Assembly (NCBI RefSeq): GCF_028736115.1
Contig: NZ_CP117877.1
Coordinates: 3,968,001 to 4,032,000, forward strand
Source of the DNA: Mucilaginibacter sp. KACC 22063
Lineage (GTDB): Bacteria; Bacteroidota; Bacteroidia; Sphingobacteriales; Sphingobacteriaceae
Length of the DNA stretch: 64,000 nt
Direction of reading: 5' to 3'
The notes beneath the pieces are model-generated. The model was not told the DNA's origin, made no database searches, and saw only the letters and a list, made by a program, of their open reading frames with translations. The translations under genes and the position numbers were made by a program. This document shows positions 53,826 through 62,885 of this stretch, piece after piece (the first letter of the stretch is position 1; each line of letters starts with the position of its first letter).

Positions 53826-54556
53826 TGGTTTCTGTTTGTCTGGCTTCATATAATGGAGAAAAATTTATTAAGGAACAGATAGATTCTATTCTGATCCAAC
53901 TGCAACCAAATGATGAATTAATTATATCAGATGATTCCTCTACAGATAATACTGTAAAAGTTGTAAGAAGTATACCTGATCCAAGAATCAAACTTTATAC
54001 TTCAAATAATTTTCGCGACCCGATTAAAAACTTTCAAAATGCATTAAGCTATGCCAAAGGCGAGTATATCTTTTTATCAGATCAGGATGATATTTGGATA
54101 GAAAATAAATATGAAGAAATGATAAATCTATTGAAGGACTACGATTTAGCCATCAGCGATTCAATTATAGTTGATGAACAACTTAATACTTTGCATCCTT
54201 CTTTCTTTTCATATTTTAAGTCTGGTAAGGGCATCATTAAAAACGTAATTAAAAGTTCTTATTATGGTTCATGCATGGCTTTTAGAAAAACAATTCTGGA
54301 TGTAGCCCTGCCCTTTCCTGATACGAAAGAAATAGGGCATGATTTATGGATAGGTCTTGTTGCGGAAATGATAGGAAAAGTTATTTTCTACAAAAAGCCG
54401 TTAATTTTATACAGAAGACATAGTAATACTTTCACGCCTGCAAATGTTGGAAAAAGTAAAAGGCGTATATATCAAATGTTATTAGGAAGACTAATAATGT
54501 TCAATGAATTAGTAAAATTTTACATTAGAAGAAATTATAAATGGAAAAAGGGTTAG
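53825..54556 (+). CDS. GT2-family glycosyltransferase (rhamnosyltransferase-like)
   Basis: This 243-aa protein opens VSVCLASYNGEKFIKEQIDS (20 residues). IISDDSSTDNTV and FLSDQDDIWIENKYE supply the metal-binding Asp residues in the SDQDD form often seen in rhamnosyltransferase-like GT2 enzymes. It ends at residue 243 with a basic tail. It overlaps the next GT2 by 16 nt. The sugar is not readable. Confidence 0.9.
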   Translation: MVSVCLASYNGEKFIKEQIDSILIQLQPNDELIISDDSSTDNTVKVVRSIPDPRIKLYTSNNFRDPIKNFQNALSYAKGEYIFLSDQDDIWIENKYEEMINLLKDYDLAISDSIIVDEQLNTLHPSFFSYFKSGKGIIKNVIKSSYYGSCMAFRKTILDVALPFPDTKEIGHDLWIGLVAEMIGKVIFYKKPLILYRRHSNTFTPANVGKSKRRIYQMLLGRLIMFNELVKFYIRRNYKWKKG

Positions 54557-55299
54557 TTTCTATTATAACACCCATGTATAATGGAGAGCGGTTTATTTCA
54601 CAAACGATTGATTCGGTTTTAAATCAATCGTATCCACATTGGGAAATGATTATTGTAAACGACGGCTCTAAAGATAATGGCCCAGCCATAGTTGAGCAAT
54701 ATTGTTTAAGTGACAAAAGAATAAATCTTGTAACCCAATTAAATGGTGGATCAGCTGCGGCTCGTAACAATGGGATTAAAAGAGCAAAAGGGCAGTATAT
54801 TGCTTTATTGGATGCAGACGATACCTGGAACCCAGACTTTTTAGAAAAACAATTAAAATTAATGGATGAAAAGCAAGCATTGCTGGTTTATTCATCTCAT
54901 ACACGCATGGATGAGTTTTCAAATGAAATTTTGCGCCCTTTTATTGTTCCTGAAAAATTAACTTATAAAGACCTACTTAAAACGTGTTCAATATCCTGCC
55001 TTACTGGATTGTACAATACCGAAAAATTTGGTAAAGTATATTTACGCGAAGACATGAAAAGTCTTAGGGACGATTACGTATACTGGCTTGAAATTATTAA
55101 AAAGGTTAAAATTGCATACGGGAATACTGAAGTGCTAGCTAATTATAGAATTTTAGGATCATCAGCAAGCCGAAAGAAGAAAAAAGTTATTTTGCCCCAT
55201 TTTAAGGTTTTGTATAATATAGAAAAACTAGGTTTTTTTAAAAGCGTTTATTATTTAACAACTTGGGCTATTATCAGTTACTTTAAGTACAGAAAATAA
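54541..55299 (+). CDS. GT2-family glycosyltransferase
   Basis: This 252-aa protein has VSIITPMYNGERFISQTIDS (20 residues), MIIVNDGSKDNGPAIV and IALLDADDTWNPDFLE, the standard GT-A nucleotide and metal motifs. GGSAAARNNGIKRAKG is also present. It overlaps the preceding GT2 by 16 nt and shares one base with glf, so it may act on or near the galactofuranose residue. That pairing is inferred from order. Confidence 0.9.
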   Translation: MEKGLVSIITPMYNGERFISQTIDSVLNQSYPHWEMIIVNDGSKDNGPAIVEQYCLSDKRINLVTQLNGGSAAARNNGIKRAKGQYIALLDADDTWNPDFLEKQLKLMDEKQALLVYSSHTRMDEFSNEILRPFIVPEKLTYKDLLKTCSISCLTGLYNTEKFGKVYLREDMKSLRDDYVYWLEIIKKVKIAYGNTEVLANYRILGSSASRKKKKVILPHFKVLYNIEKLGFFKSVYYLTTWAIISYFKYRK

Positions 55300-56417
55300 T
55301 GGGTAAATATGATTTTTTAATTGTAGGTGCTGGCCTGTATGGCTCTGTCTTTGCCCACGAAGCGAAAAAAAGAGGAAAAAAGTGTTTGGTTATTGATAAA
55401 CGAAAACACATTGGTGGTAATGCTTATACCGAAAATATTGAAAATATTAATGTTCATAAATATGGGGCACATATTTTCCATACAAGCAATAAAAAGATCT
55501 GGGATTATGTAAATTCATTTGTTGAGTTTAATAGGTATACAAATTCACCACTGGCCAACTATAACGGCGAGTTGTACAATTTGCCTTTTAACATGAATAC
55601 TTTTCATCAGCTGTGGGGAGTAAAAACACCTGATGAAGCCCAGGCCATAATAAAATCTCAAATTGAGAAATTAAATATAAAAGAGCCTGCTAATTTAGAA
55701 GAGCAGGCGTTATCATTAGTCGGAACAGATATTTATCATAAACTAATTAAAGGGTATACTGAAAAACAATGGGGGCGTAAAGCAACGGATTTACCAGCTT
55801 TTATAATTAAACGTTTGCCTGTTAGATTTACTTTTGACAATAATTATTTCAATGATAATTATCAAGGTATCCCAATAGGTGGGTATACTGCATTAGTAGA
55901 GAAGATCTTAGATGGAATAGAAATTAAGTTAGGCGTAAATTACTTATCAGACAAAGACTACTTTGACAGTTTAGCAGATAAAGTTGTTTATACCGGCATG
56001 ATAGATGAATTCTATAATTACAAATTTGGCATTTTAGAATACAGAAGCCTTCACTTTGAAAACGAAATTATCGATAGTTCTAACTACCAGGGTAATGCTG
56101 TAGTTAATTATACAGATTCAGAAACTCCATTTACCAGGATAATAGAGCATAAGCATTTTGAATTTGGTACACAGCCAAAAACTGTTGTAACCCGGGAATA
56201 TCCAAAAGAATGGAAAAAAGAAGATGAGCCTTATTATCCGGTAAACGATGATAAAAACAATAAACTGTTTAAACTTTATAGTGAACTTTCAAAAAAAGAA
56301 AGTAAAGTGATTTTCGGTGGACGTCTCGGAGATTACAAGTACTATGACATGCACCATATTATTGGCCTATCTTTAAAAAAGATAGCTACGTTGTTTAATG
56401 AACCAGACTCAATATAA
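55299..56417 (+). CDS. glf: UDP-galactopyranose mutase
   Basis: This 372-aa flavoprotein opens FLIVGAGLYGSVFAHEAKKR (20 residues). IGGNAYTENIENINVHKYGAH (about 39-59) is the FAD-binding pattern of the mutase, and GRLGDYKYYDMHHIIGLSL (about 343-361) ends the chain. The length matches the family (about 370). It converts UDP-Galp to UDP-Galf, so the polymer should contain galactofuranose. It sits between a GT2 and the last SDR of the cluster. Confidence 0.94.
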   Translation: MGKYDFLIVGAGLYGSVFAHEAKKRGKKCLVIDKRKHIGGNAYTENIENINVHKYGAHIFHTSNKKIWDYVNSFVEFNRYTNSPLANYNGELYNLPFNMNTFHQLWGVKTPDEAQAIIKSQIEKLNIKEPANLEEQALSLVGTDIYHKLIKGYTEKQWGRKATDLPAFIIKRLPVRFTFDNNYFNDNYQGIPIGGYTALVEKILDGIEIKLGVNYLSDKDYFDSLADKVVYTGMIDEFYNYKFGILEYRSLHFENEIIDSSNYQGNAVVNYTDSETPFTRIIEHKHFEFGTQPKTVVTREYPKEWKKEDEPYYPVNDDKNNKLFKLYSELSKKESKVIFGGRLGDYKYYDMHHIIGLSLKKIATLFNEPDSI

Positions 56418-56423
56418 CAAAGT

Positions 56424-57335
56424 ATGAATATTTGTATAACAGGTAGTAGTGGTTTTGCGGGTAGAAATATTGTTTCATATTTTGAAAAATTGAAATTAAA
56501 CCTTAAGCTTTTAACAAGACATGAGCTTCAAACAATTACATCATCAAAATTAGAAGATTGTGATGTAGTTATTCATCTTGCTGGTAAAGCTCATGATTTA
56601 AAAAAAGTTTCATATCCTAAAGATTACTACGATGTTAATTATGAGCTGACAAAAAAATTGTATGATAGCTTTTTACATTCAAATGCAAAGAAATTTATAT
56701 TTGTCAGCTCTGTAAAAGCTGCCGCAGACAGTGTTGAAGGTGTCTTGACAGAAAATATGATACCTGATCCTAAAACTGATTACGGCAAATCTAAATTGAT
56801 GGCTGAACAGTATATCCAAAGCCAGCAGTTACCAGATGATAAGTCTTATTACATATTACGGCCATGTATGATTCATGGCCCTGGAAATAAAGGCAATCTT
56901 AATTTGTTATATAATTTTGTTAAAAAAGGAATCCCCTACCCTTTAGCTGGATTTGACAATTTACGCTCTTTTTTAAGCATTGAAAATCTATGCTTTATTA
57001 TTAGTCAACTAATCGAGAAAAACAACATTGCTTCTGGTATCTATCAAGTTGCTGATGATAAACCCCTGTCTACTAATGATGTTATAAAGATTCTATCAGC
57101 CTCACTCAATAAAAAGCCGAAATTATGGAGTTTATCTCCAGGGCTGATTCGATTTATTGCTAAGATCGGAAATACATTATACCTACCTTTAACTACTGAA
57201 CGTTTAGATAAACTGACAGAAAGCTATGTTGTTAGTAATAGTAAAATTAAACAGGCAATTGCAAAAGAATTACCTTTAACTGCTGATGACGGTCTTAAAT
57301 TTACAGCTTTATCATTTTCATCTGATAAATCCTGA
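56424..57335 (+). CDS. NAD-dependent epimerase/dehydratase (nucleotide-sugar SDR)
   Basis: This 303-aa protein has ITGSSGFAGRNIV at about 4-16 and VIHLAGKAHDLKK. The Tyr-xxx-Lys pair lies in TDYGKSKLMAEQYI, and RPCMIHGPGNKGN is present. It belongs to the SDR branch often found at the end of O-antigen clusters, with proposed roles as a UDP-sugar C4-epimerase or 4-keto-6-deoxy reductase. Usually such genes precede a sugar-phosphate transferase; here none follows. It is 6 nt after glf and ends the cluster. Confidence 0.87.
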   Translation: MNICITGSSGFAGRNIVSYFEKLKLNLKLLTRHELQTITSSKLEDCDVVIHLAGKAHDLKKVSYPKDYYDVNYELTKKLYDSFLHSNAKKFIFVSSVKAAADSVEGVLTENMIPDPKTDYGKSKLMAEQYIQSQQLPDDKSYYILRPCMIHGPGNKGNLNLLYNFVKKGIPYPLAGFDNLRSFLSIENLCFIISQLIEKNNIASGIYQVADDKPLSTNDVIKILSASLNKKPKLWSLSPGLIRFIAKIGNTLYLPLTTERLDKLTESYVVSNSKIKQAIAKELPLTADDGLKFTALSFSSDKS

Positions 57336-57446
57336 TATCTTCAGATTATTAAACTATTTAATCAGAGAGTTAAAACAAGTGCAATATATCATATAAAGTC
57401 CCCATCAAATGGCATTGATAGTAACTCATCTGCTGTATAACCAATC

Positions 57447-58106
57447 ATGACCGAATTTGAAGTAACCGGCGGTGGGGAAATAGGCAACGGACGCGCCACC
57501 TATCCTTTTGCTAAATTAACCGTAACGCCGTATCAGTTAAGTTTATCGATATCCCTTGTTGGTACGGTAGTTTTTCGGCCGTCTGATGTTGTTTCTTTAA
57601 CAGTGGAAAATCAGTTTCTTGGCCTGCGAAAGGGAATCCGTATTAATCATACGGTAGCTAACTATAGTAACAACATTATATTCCTATCCACTAATGCGGC
57701 CTATTTAATTAAACAAATTGAAAGCACCGGTTTCTTACTCCAAAGAGATCCCTTACCGGGTCATTTAGAAGAAGAAATTATACGGACACAAGCAGCTGGA
57801 AGCTTTCCCATTAAAAAAAGTGCAGCTATTGCAATTATTATTATCTGGAATGCGCTATGCATACCTGCTATAATTAATGATGCCAGCAAATCACCTATCA
57901 TCAAGGCTCCTTATGCTATGCTGTTACCTTTGGGGTTCATGATGTCGACCTGTGTATCGTTGCTTGTTATACCCACGGTTAGGGGTTGGGTAATTAAGCC
58001 CGGGCATCATATAAATTCAATAAAAACAGGTGTGATTTTCATACTTATTATTATCAGCATTATTACAAGCGTTATGCTGGCTATATCAACGATACCTGCA
58101 AACTGA
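57447..58106 (+). CDS. Hypothetical membrane protein with PH-like N-terminal domain
   Basis: This 219-aa protein has a soluble N-terminal ~120 residues rich in beta-strands (ATYPFAKLTVTPYQLSLS, VVFRPSDVVSLTVE), resembling a bacterial PH-like domain. Three hydrophobic segments follow at about 125-145, 155-175 and 192-213. I do not recognise a family with certainty. It lies downstream of the polysaccharide cluster, but with a 111-nt gap and a different base composition, so it is not clearly part of it. Its last codons and 3' flank recur 1.5 kb downstream (59641-59705). Confidence 0.72.
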   Translation: MTEFEVTGGGEIGNGRATYPFAKLTVTPYQLSLSISLVGTVVFRPSDVVSLTVENQFLGLRKGIRINHTVANYSNNIIFLSTNAAYLIKQIESTGFLLQRDPLPGHLEEEIIRTQAAGSFPIKKSAAIAIIIIWNALCIPAIINDASKSPIIKAPYAMLLPLGFMMSTCVSLLVIPTVRGWVIKPGHHINSIKTGVIFILIIISIITSVMLAISTIPAN

Positions 58107-58140
58107 TAACAAATTTCAGCGGCAAATGTAGCCGCACATT
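58076..58140. repeat. 65-bp direct repeat, copy A
   Basis: This segment covers the last ten codons of the preceding gene and the following spacer. It matches 59641-59705 at 55 of 65 positions without gaps, and all ten differences are transitions. The two copies flank the DUF4932 gene. Confidence 0.75.
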
Positions 58141-58141
58141 T
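58111..58141. terminator. Possible bidirectional terminator
   Basis: A GCGGC/GCCGC stem (58119-58123 with 58131-58135) has imperfect outer AAAT/ATTT pairing (58111-58114 with 58138-58141). It lies between the convergent membrane-protein gene and DUF4932. The GCGGC arm is GCGAC in copy B of the repeat. Confidence 0.4.
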
Positions 58142-59570
58142 AATTCTTAGTCCTGAAGTGTACATTCAAGTCTTCTAACGGATAGCCGTCAGCAGTCTTG
58201 AATGCGCTTCCGGTAAGGTCGAATTCATAGTCAAAATCAGGCTTAAGAGCTAACTGTAATACGACGGCTGTGTTATTGTCGGTATAGCCGATCACCTTAA
58301 CAACGGGAAAATGCGCTTTGCCAGATTTCCCAAAGTTTATAGAGTAACCTTTACCTGCAAGCTGCTTATCAAATGTTATCTTCACTTCTGTAGTTAAAGG
58401 ATCAACATTTTTACTGCCATTACTAAATGGAGCAATGGAAGCCACATGCGGTTGCTTTTTCTTATAATTTGAAATGATGACCGGTATATCTGTAGCTGTC
58501 TGCTTGTAAAAGTTAACAATTTCAGGCATGAAACTTTCTAATGTTGGGTAACGGTTCCGATTAGCTTCATAATTACCCAAAAGCGTTACCAGGTCTCTGA
58601 TCCATAAGAAACCGATGGATTGCTGATATTGCATTTCGCGCTCAGCGGCAACGCTATCCTTGCTATGATCCATGAGATAGCGTACCACCGATGCCCGCAC
58701 TAAAGATTCACTTAGCATTGTTTCCCAGTCGCCATAAGCCAGTTTTTGCATCCGGCTTTGTAAAGCTGTGAAAACTTGGCTACCGGAATTTTGCAGCGCG
58801 GCACTATTCTTATGTGTAAGATAGTTAACAAAGGAATGGTTGAATTCATGAACCAGCGTAGGTAAGTATGAAGCTTCTTCAAACATCGGCAGGCCTTCCC
58901 CGTCAAACCGCCAGGTGCCCATTATCGCATAGATCGTTTCAACATCATTAGGGAATATCACCTTAGGGCCGTAATTGTTACCACCCATTCCAACACCGAT
59001 AATGATATTAAAAGAACCCTTAGGTGCAAGGCCATAGTATTTAGAGAACCACTGAGCATCAAACTTATTAAAAACCGGTGAAAACCGTTCAACAACCGAT
59101 TTATACTTGTCTTGATGGGCATTAAAAAAATGCTCAAAATTCGTATCATTATAAAAGTCTCGTATTAGCGTAGCAAATTTCAGCGCATCTGCCCGCGTAC
59201 CATACCTTTTATCAGGAATGGAATCATTAAAATTTACGACAGGCTTAAGCGCCGGAGGTGGTTTTAAGTGAACAGCCATTGATACTACAGCATCATACCC
59301 AATTCCATTTGCCTCCCGCATTTGCTTCATATACTTAATTAAAGGATGGTCTTTAAACCCATCGAAATATTGATGAATATCATGTACATAAGACTTATTG
59401 TATTCATTATTATATTCTTCGAAATCGGCCAATCTTGCTGCGATACAAATCAGCTCAACACGTTTGTCCACTATCGGAGCACCTAAACCGGCAACAGGTG
59501 TTTGCATTTGGCTTTTAACAGGATTATAGCTAAAGCAAAACACAAAAAGCAAGAGGTAAAAAAATTTCAT
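58140..59570 (-). CDS. DUF4932-family exported metallopeptidase-like protein
   Basis: This 476-aa protein has a signal peptide (cleavage near VKSQ). The central domain carries LVHEFNHSFVNYL with the zinc-binding HExxH at 241-245, and a downstream Glu in MLSESLVRASV is a candidate third ligand. The C-terminal ~100 residues form an Ig-like domain (VDPLTTEVKITFDKQL, FDLTGSAFKTADGYP). This layout matches DUF4932 as I know it. Peptidase activity is inferred from the motif. It is transcribed leftward between two copies of a 65-bp repeat, which suggests insertion or rearrangement at this site. Confidence 0.82.
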   Translation of the reverse strand: MKFFYLLLFVFCFSYNPVKSQMQTPVAGLGAPIVDKRVELICIAARLADFEEYNNEYNKSYVHDIHQYFDGFKDHPLIKYMKQMREANGIGYDAVVSMAVHLKPPPALKPVVNFNDSIPDKRYGTRADALKFATLIRDFYNDTNFEHFFNAHQDKYKSVVERFSPVFNKFDAQWFSKYYGLAPKGSFNIIIGVGMGGNNYGPKVIFPNDVETIYAIMGTWRFDGEGLPMFEEASYLPTLVHEFNHSFVNYLTHKNSAALQNSGSQVFTALQSRMQKLAYGDWETMLSESLVRASVVRYLMDHSKDSVAAEREMQYQQSIGFLWIRDLVTLLGNYEANRNRYPTLESFMPEIVNFYKQTATDIPVIISNYKKKQPHVASIAPFSNGSKNVDPLTTEVKITFDKQLAGKGYSINFGKSGKAHFPVVKVIGYTDNNTAVVLQLALKPDFDYEFDLTGSAFKTADGYPLEDLNVHFRTKN

Positions 59571-59640
59571 ACTTATAAAAAGATCATTTCGTTCTAAGAC
59601 CCTATGAATTAAAAAATGTTACAGCGGGTTTGACAGATTT

Positions 59641-59705
59641 GCTGGCCATATCAACGGTACCTGCAAACTGATAACGGATCTTAGCGACAAGCGTAGCCGC
59701 ACATC
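59641..59705. repeat. 65-bp direct repeat, copy B (gene-end remnant)
   Basis: It matches 58076-58140 at 55 of 65 positions. Read rightward it encodes LLAISTVPAN and a stop, like the end of the gene at 57447 (LAISTIPAN), but no upstream coding part is left. It is therefore likely a gene remnant produced by duplication. Confidence 0.72.
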
Positions 59706-59799
59706 TTGCGTATTTTAGAATAACACAAAATCAAACGCAACTAAAATAGAATTAAAAGCTTAAATTCAACTTGTATTGATTACGCTTAAAAAATATACA

Positions 59800-60168
59800 A
59801 TGGTTTATTTATCAGTTATTTTCACTATCGCCGTTATAATAGAGCATTGCTACATTTTGTGGATGGAAATGTTTGCTTGGGAAACTGCGGGTAAAAGAGT
59901 GTTTTCAACATCTTTGCCCCAAGAACTGTTTACGCCAACGAAGCGTTTTGCAGCCAACCAGGGCCTTTACAATGGCTTCCTGGTCGCTGGCTTGGTCTGG
60001 TCATTTTTAATTGAAAATCCGGAGTGGGCAATCAATATCCGTTTGTTCTTTTTAGGATGTGTAGCTGTAGCAGGAATTTTCGGTGCGCTTACGGCATCAA
60101 AAAAGATTTTTGTGGTACAGGCAATGCCGGCATTGCTGGCCATGTTGTTCGTCTGGTTAGCCAGATAA
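59800..60168 (+). CDS. DUF1304-family small membrane protein
   Basis: This 122-aa protein has four hydrophobic segments, EHCYILWMEMFAWET at about 15-29 and RFAANQGLYNGFLVAGLVW at about 49-67, which are the family's conserved blocks. The ATG at 59800 is chosen over a TTG at 59776 because it places the EH motif at the family's usual distance. Function is not known to me. It is 24 nt before the monooxygenase-fold gene and may be co-transcribed with it. Confidence 0.87.
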   Translation: MVYLSVIFTIAVIIEHCYILWMEMFAWETAGKRVFSTSLPQELFTPTKRFAANQGLYNGFLVAGLVWSFLIENPEWAINIRLFFLGCVAVAGIFGALTASKKIFVVQAMPALLAMLFVWLAR

Positions 60169-60192
60169 AACTATAACTTACAAAACCTGATT

Positions 60193-60483
60193 ATGAGTGT
60201 TAAAGTAATTAATGTTTTGCAATGCACATCAGATGCAGAGGAAACGTTTGAGCAGGAGCTGAAAAGGTTAGTCGATTTTTCAGTAAACGAGGCAGGTTGC
60301 TTATCCTATGAAATTTACCAGCCTAAAGACCACAAGGGAGAATACATTATGATTGAAGAGTGGCAAACGGAGGATGATTTTAATCATCACCAATGTTCGC
60401 CGCAATATGTGCATTTCAAACGCATTTCACCTGTTATGCAAAATAAACCTGCCGAAATGTATCAATTGATACGCTTAGTTTAA
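60193..60483 (+). CDS. Antibiotic-biosynthesis-monooxygenase-fold (ABM) protein
   Basis: This 96-aa protein has the dimeric ferredoxin-like pattern: VKVINVLQCTSDAEETFEQEL, then NEAGCLSYEIYQPKDHKGEY, then IEEWQTEDDFNHHQCSPQYV (each 20-21 residues; key residues Glu-Trp and the His pair). Relatives are cofactor-free quinol monooxygenases, and others have no known activity. No signal peptide is present. It follows the DUF1304 gene closely. Confidence 0.85.
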   Translation: MSVKVINVLQCTSDAEETFEQELKRLVDFSVNEAGCLSYEIYQPKDHKGEYIMIEEWQTEDDFNHHQCSPQYVHFKRISPVMQNKPAEMYQLIRLV

Positions 60484-60588
60484 ATTTTAATGAATTATTA
60501 AAACAAAACTGCGCCTTACGATTGTTTATATAGGCACAGCCTGATGAGTTAAACAGGCTTAATGAGTTGTTGAAGATACATTATAGTT

Positions 60589-60957
60589 ATGCCTAAAAAG
60601 ATATTGGTAATTGAGGATGATAAAGATATAAGAGATACCATCTCTTATGCCTTGCAGCAAGACGGTTATGAAGTGATATCATCAGAGAATGCCAAGATTT
60701 TGAAAAGCATAAAAGATATTGAGCCATCCCTTATTTTACTAGATAACTGGCTTACCGACTGGAAAAGCGATGCCAACGGTCAGCAGCTTAGCAAAGAATT
60801 AAAAACCAATCCCTCAACCAGCCATATACCGGTTATCATGATCTCGGCTGTAAGTAACATTAAAGAGATTGCTGAAGCAGGCCTGGCCGATGGATATATT
60901 AAAAAGCCGTTTGACCTGGCCGATTTATCATCTATAGTTAAAAAACATATTCTATAG
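60589..60957 (+). CDS. Single-domain response regulator
   Basis: This 122-aa protein is a lone receiver domain: acidic pocket Glu9-Asp10-Asp11, phospho-acceptor Asp52 in ILLDNWLTDW, Ser in VIMISAVSN and Lys in GYIKKPFDL. It has no output domain, so it probably acts by protein contact or as a phosphate relay. No kinase is adjacent. Confidence 0.9.
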   Translation: MPKKILVIEDDKDIRDTISYALQQDGYEVISSENAKILKSIKDIEPSLILLDNWLTDWKSDANGQQLSKELKTNPSTSHIPVIMISAVSNIKEIAEAGLADGYIKKPFDLADLSSIVKKHIL

Positions 60958-61014
60958 TTTGCAATACCAGCTGCAATCAGCTATATTAGTTTGTAACCAA
61001 TAAACTAAAATTTT

Positions 61015-61452
61015 ATGATCAAGAAGTTTTCGTTTGCGCTTACAGCGTTTATGCTGTTTGCCGCAATGTTATTTGCACAAGGCGCTGATGCCATTTTGGG
61101 TAAATGGCAAAATCCTACCGGCGAAGGCCACATCACCATATACAAAAAGGGGGATAAGTTTTTTGGCAAACTTAGCTGGATCAAATACCCCAATGATGCC
61201 AATGGCAAACCAAAAACTGATATACATAACCCTGACGAAAATTTACGCAGCCGCCCCGAGCTTGGCCTCGAATTACTTAAAGACTTTGTTTATGACGGCG
61301 ACAATGTATATAAAGAGGGGACAATTTATGACCCTAAAAGCGGAAAAACTTACAGCTGTAAAATGACTTTGGACGGCAGAAAGCTTAAAATACGCGGTTA
61401 CGTAGGTATCTCACTTATTGGCCGTACAGAGGTATTTACAAGAGTTGATTAA
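61015..61452 (+). CDS. DUF2147-family exported protein
   Basis: This 145-aa protein has a signal peptide (cleavage near MLFAQ) and the DUF2147 pattern: ILGKWQNPTGEGHITIYKKG (20 residues), FGKLSWIKYPND, GTIYDPKSGKTYSCKMTL and GYVGISLIGRTEVFTRV. The family forms a small lipocalin-like barrel; the ligand is unknown. It lies 20 nt upstream of the P-loop ATPase gene in the same direction. Confidence 0.9.
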   Translation: MIKKFSFALTAFMLFAAMLFAQGADAILGKWQNPTGEGHITIYKKGDKFFGKLSWIKYPNDANGKPKTDIHNPDENLRSRPELGLELLKDFVYDGDNVYKEGTIYDPKSGKTYSCKMTLDGRKLKIRGYVGISLIGRTEVFTRVD

Positions 61453-61472
61453 TAACAGACCTATATTATTCT

Positions 61473-62006
61473 ATGCGTCAGTTTGTAGTGATTTCAGGCT
61501 GCTCGGGCGGAGGAAAGTCTACACTATTAACTGAACTTAGCCGCCGGGGGTATTCAGTTGTTGAAGAACCCGGCAGGCGTATTATAGCCGACGAATTAAA
61601 TGCAGCAGGTAATGCTCTACCATGGATAGATCTTGCTGCTTTTGCCAGAAAAGCAATTGAGGTATCTTTAAATGATCTACAGCAAGCTGCAAATAACAAT
61701 GGATGGACGTTTTTCGACAGAGGATTGGTAGATGCTGCCGCGGCTTTGGAATTTGCAACCGGAGAACGCGTTATTGAACGCTTATGCTTCGACAACAGGT
61801 ATGCTGATTTAGTTTTCGTAGTGCCGCCATGGCCGGAAATTTACATACAGGATAATGAGAGAAAACACAGCCTGGATATGGCTATAGCAGAATATGAAAG
61901 ACTTTTAGCAACCTATCATTTTTTAAATTATCAGGTTGAAGTATTGCCTAAAACAAATGTATCTGATCGCGCTGACCTGATTTTACAACGCCTAAAGTCA
62001 TTATAA
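61473..62006 (+). CDS. P-loop AAA-family ATPase
   Basis: This 177-aa soluble protein has the Walker A motif ISGCSGGGKSTLLTEL at about 7-22. VEEPGRRIIADEL, WTFFDRGLVDAAAALEF and VFVVPPWPEIYIQDNERKHS (20 residues) follow. This matches the AAA_28 group of small predicted nucleoside/nucleotide-kinase-like ATPases. Substrate is unknown. It converges on the YitT gene with only 3 nt between the stops. Confidence 0.85.
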   Translation: MRQFVVISGCSGGGKSTLLTELSRRGYSVVEEPGRRIIADELNAAGNALPWIDLAAFARKAIEVSLNDLQQAANNNGWTFFDRGLVDAAAALEFATGERVIERLCFDNRYADLVFVVPPWPEIYIQDNERKHSLDMAIAEYERLLATYHFLNYQVEVLPKTNVSDRADLILQRLKSL

Positions 62007-62009
62007 AGA

Positions 62010-62885
62010 TCAATGATCAAGCGCCTGGCGTTTGATCAAACCTCCCTTAACTTCAGATACAGAGTAGGTGGTAATAAAAGCTGCCGGGTCTATCTGCTGC
62101 ACTGTACTTACCAGCCTGGGTACTTCAAGGCGGGTGATTACGGTGTAAATAATATCAATGTGTTTATCATCAAAAGCAGTTTTGCCAAAACCACGTTCGC
62201 CTTTATATATGGTTACGCCCCGGTGTAGTTGCCTTGTGATCACGTTTTTGATCAGGTCGCTTTTGGGCGAAACTATGGTTACTGCCGTATACTCATCTAT
62301 ACCTAAAACAATATAATTGATAGTTTGCGAAGCCGCCAGGTAGGTAAGCACAGAATACAATGCTGATTGTACGCCCAACAAAAATGCAGCTACGCCAAAT
62401 ATTACGATATTGATCAGCAGGATGATCTGACCGATTGATAATGCCGAACGTGGATTAATGTACATGGCCAGTATTTCGGTACCGTCAATTACGCAGCCCC
62501 CACGCATGGCCAGGCCTATGCCTGCCCCTAAAAAGAACCCTCCAAAGACCGCTGTAAGCAGTTTATCATTGGTAACATGCGGGAAATTAATTAAATAAAG
62601 TATTGCCGACAGTGCTAAAATTGCTAAAAAGGTCTTAACAGCGTATAGCTTACCGATACGTCGGTATCCTAAAAGGATGAATGGTACATTAATGATGATG
62701 ATAAGCACGGAGATGGGCCAGTCTGTAGCCGAACTCACAAGCAATGATATGCCGGTTACACCGCCATCTATAAATTCATTGGGTATTAAAAAGCCTTTTA
62801 AACCAAAGGCAGCACAAAGCACACCAACGATGATCAGGGGTATTCGCATTAACTCATTTCTAAGCAAGTCGTTTTTCTTTTTCAT
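62010..62885 (-). CDS. YitT-family membrane protein with DUF2179 domain
   Basis: This 291-aa protein has five or six hydrophobic segments (for example GVLCAAFGLKGFLIPNEFID, 20 residues). Characteristic YitT blocks are GGVTGISLL, GGFFLGAGIGLAMRGGCVIDG and SIGQIILLINIVIF. The C-terminal ~80 residues form the cytosolic DUF2179 domain (RQLHRGVTIYKGERGFGK, IDIIYTVITRLEVPRLV). The transported or sensed molecule is not known to me. It converges with the ATPase gene. Confidence 0.9.
   Translation of the reverse strand: MKKKNDLLRNELMRIPLIIVGVLCAAFGLKGFLIPNEFIDGGVTGISLLVSSATDWPISVLIIIINVPFILLGYRRIGKLYAVKTFLAILALSAILYLINFPHVTNDKLLTAVFGGFFLGAGIGLAMRGGCVIDGTEILAMYINPRSALSIGQIILLINIVIFGVAAFLLGVQSALYSVLTYLAASQTINYIVLGIDEYTAVTIVSPKSDLIKNVITRQLHRGVTIYKGERGFGKTAFDDKHIDIIYTVITRLEVPRLVSTVQQIDPAAFITTYSVSEVKGGLIKRQALDH

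Noticed and set aside
60484..60505. ttttaat/attaaaa hairpin after the ABM gene as terminator
   Set aside because: The stem is only A-T pairs, 7 bp, without a T-tract; too weak to support.
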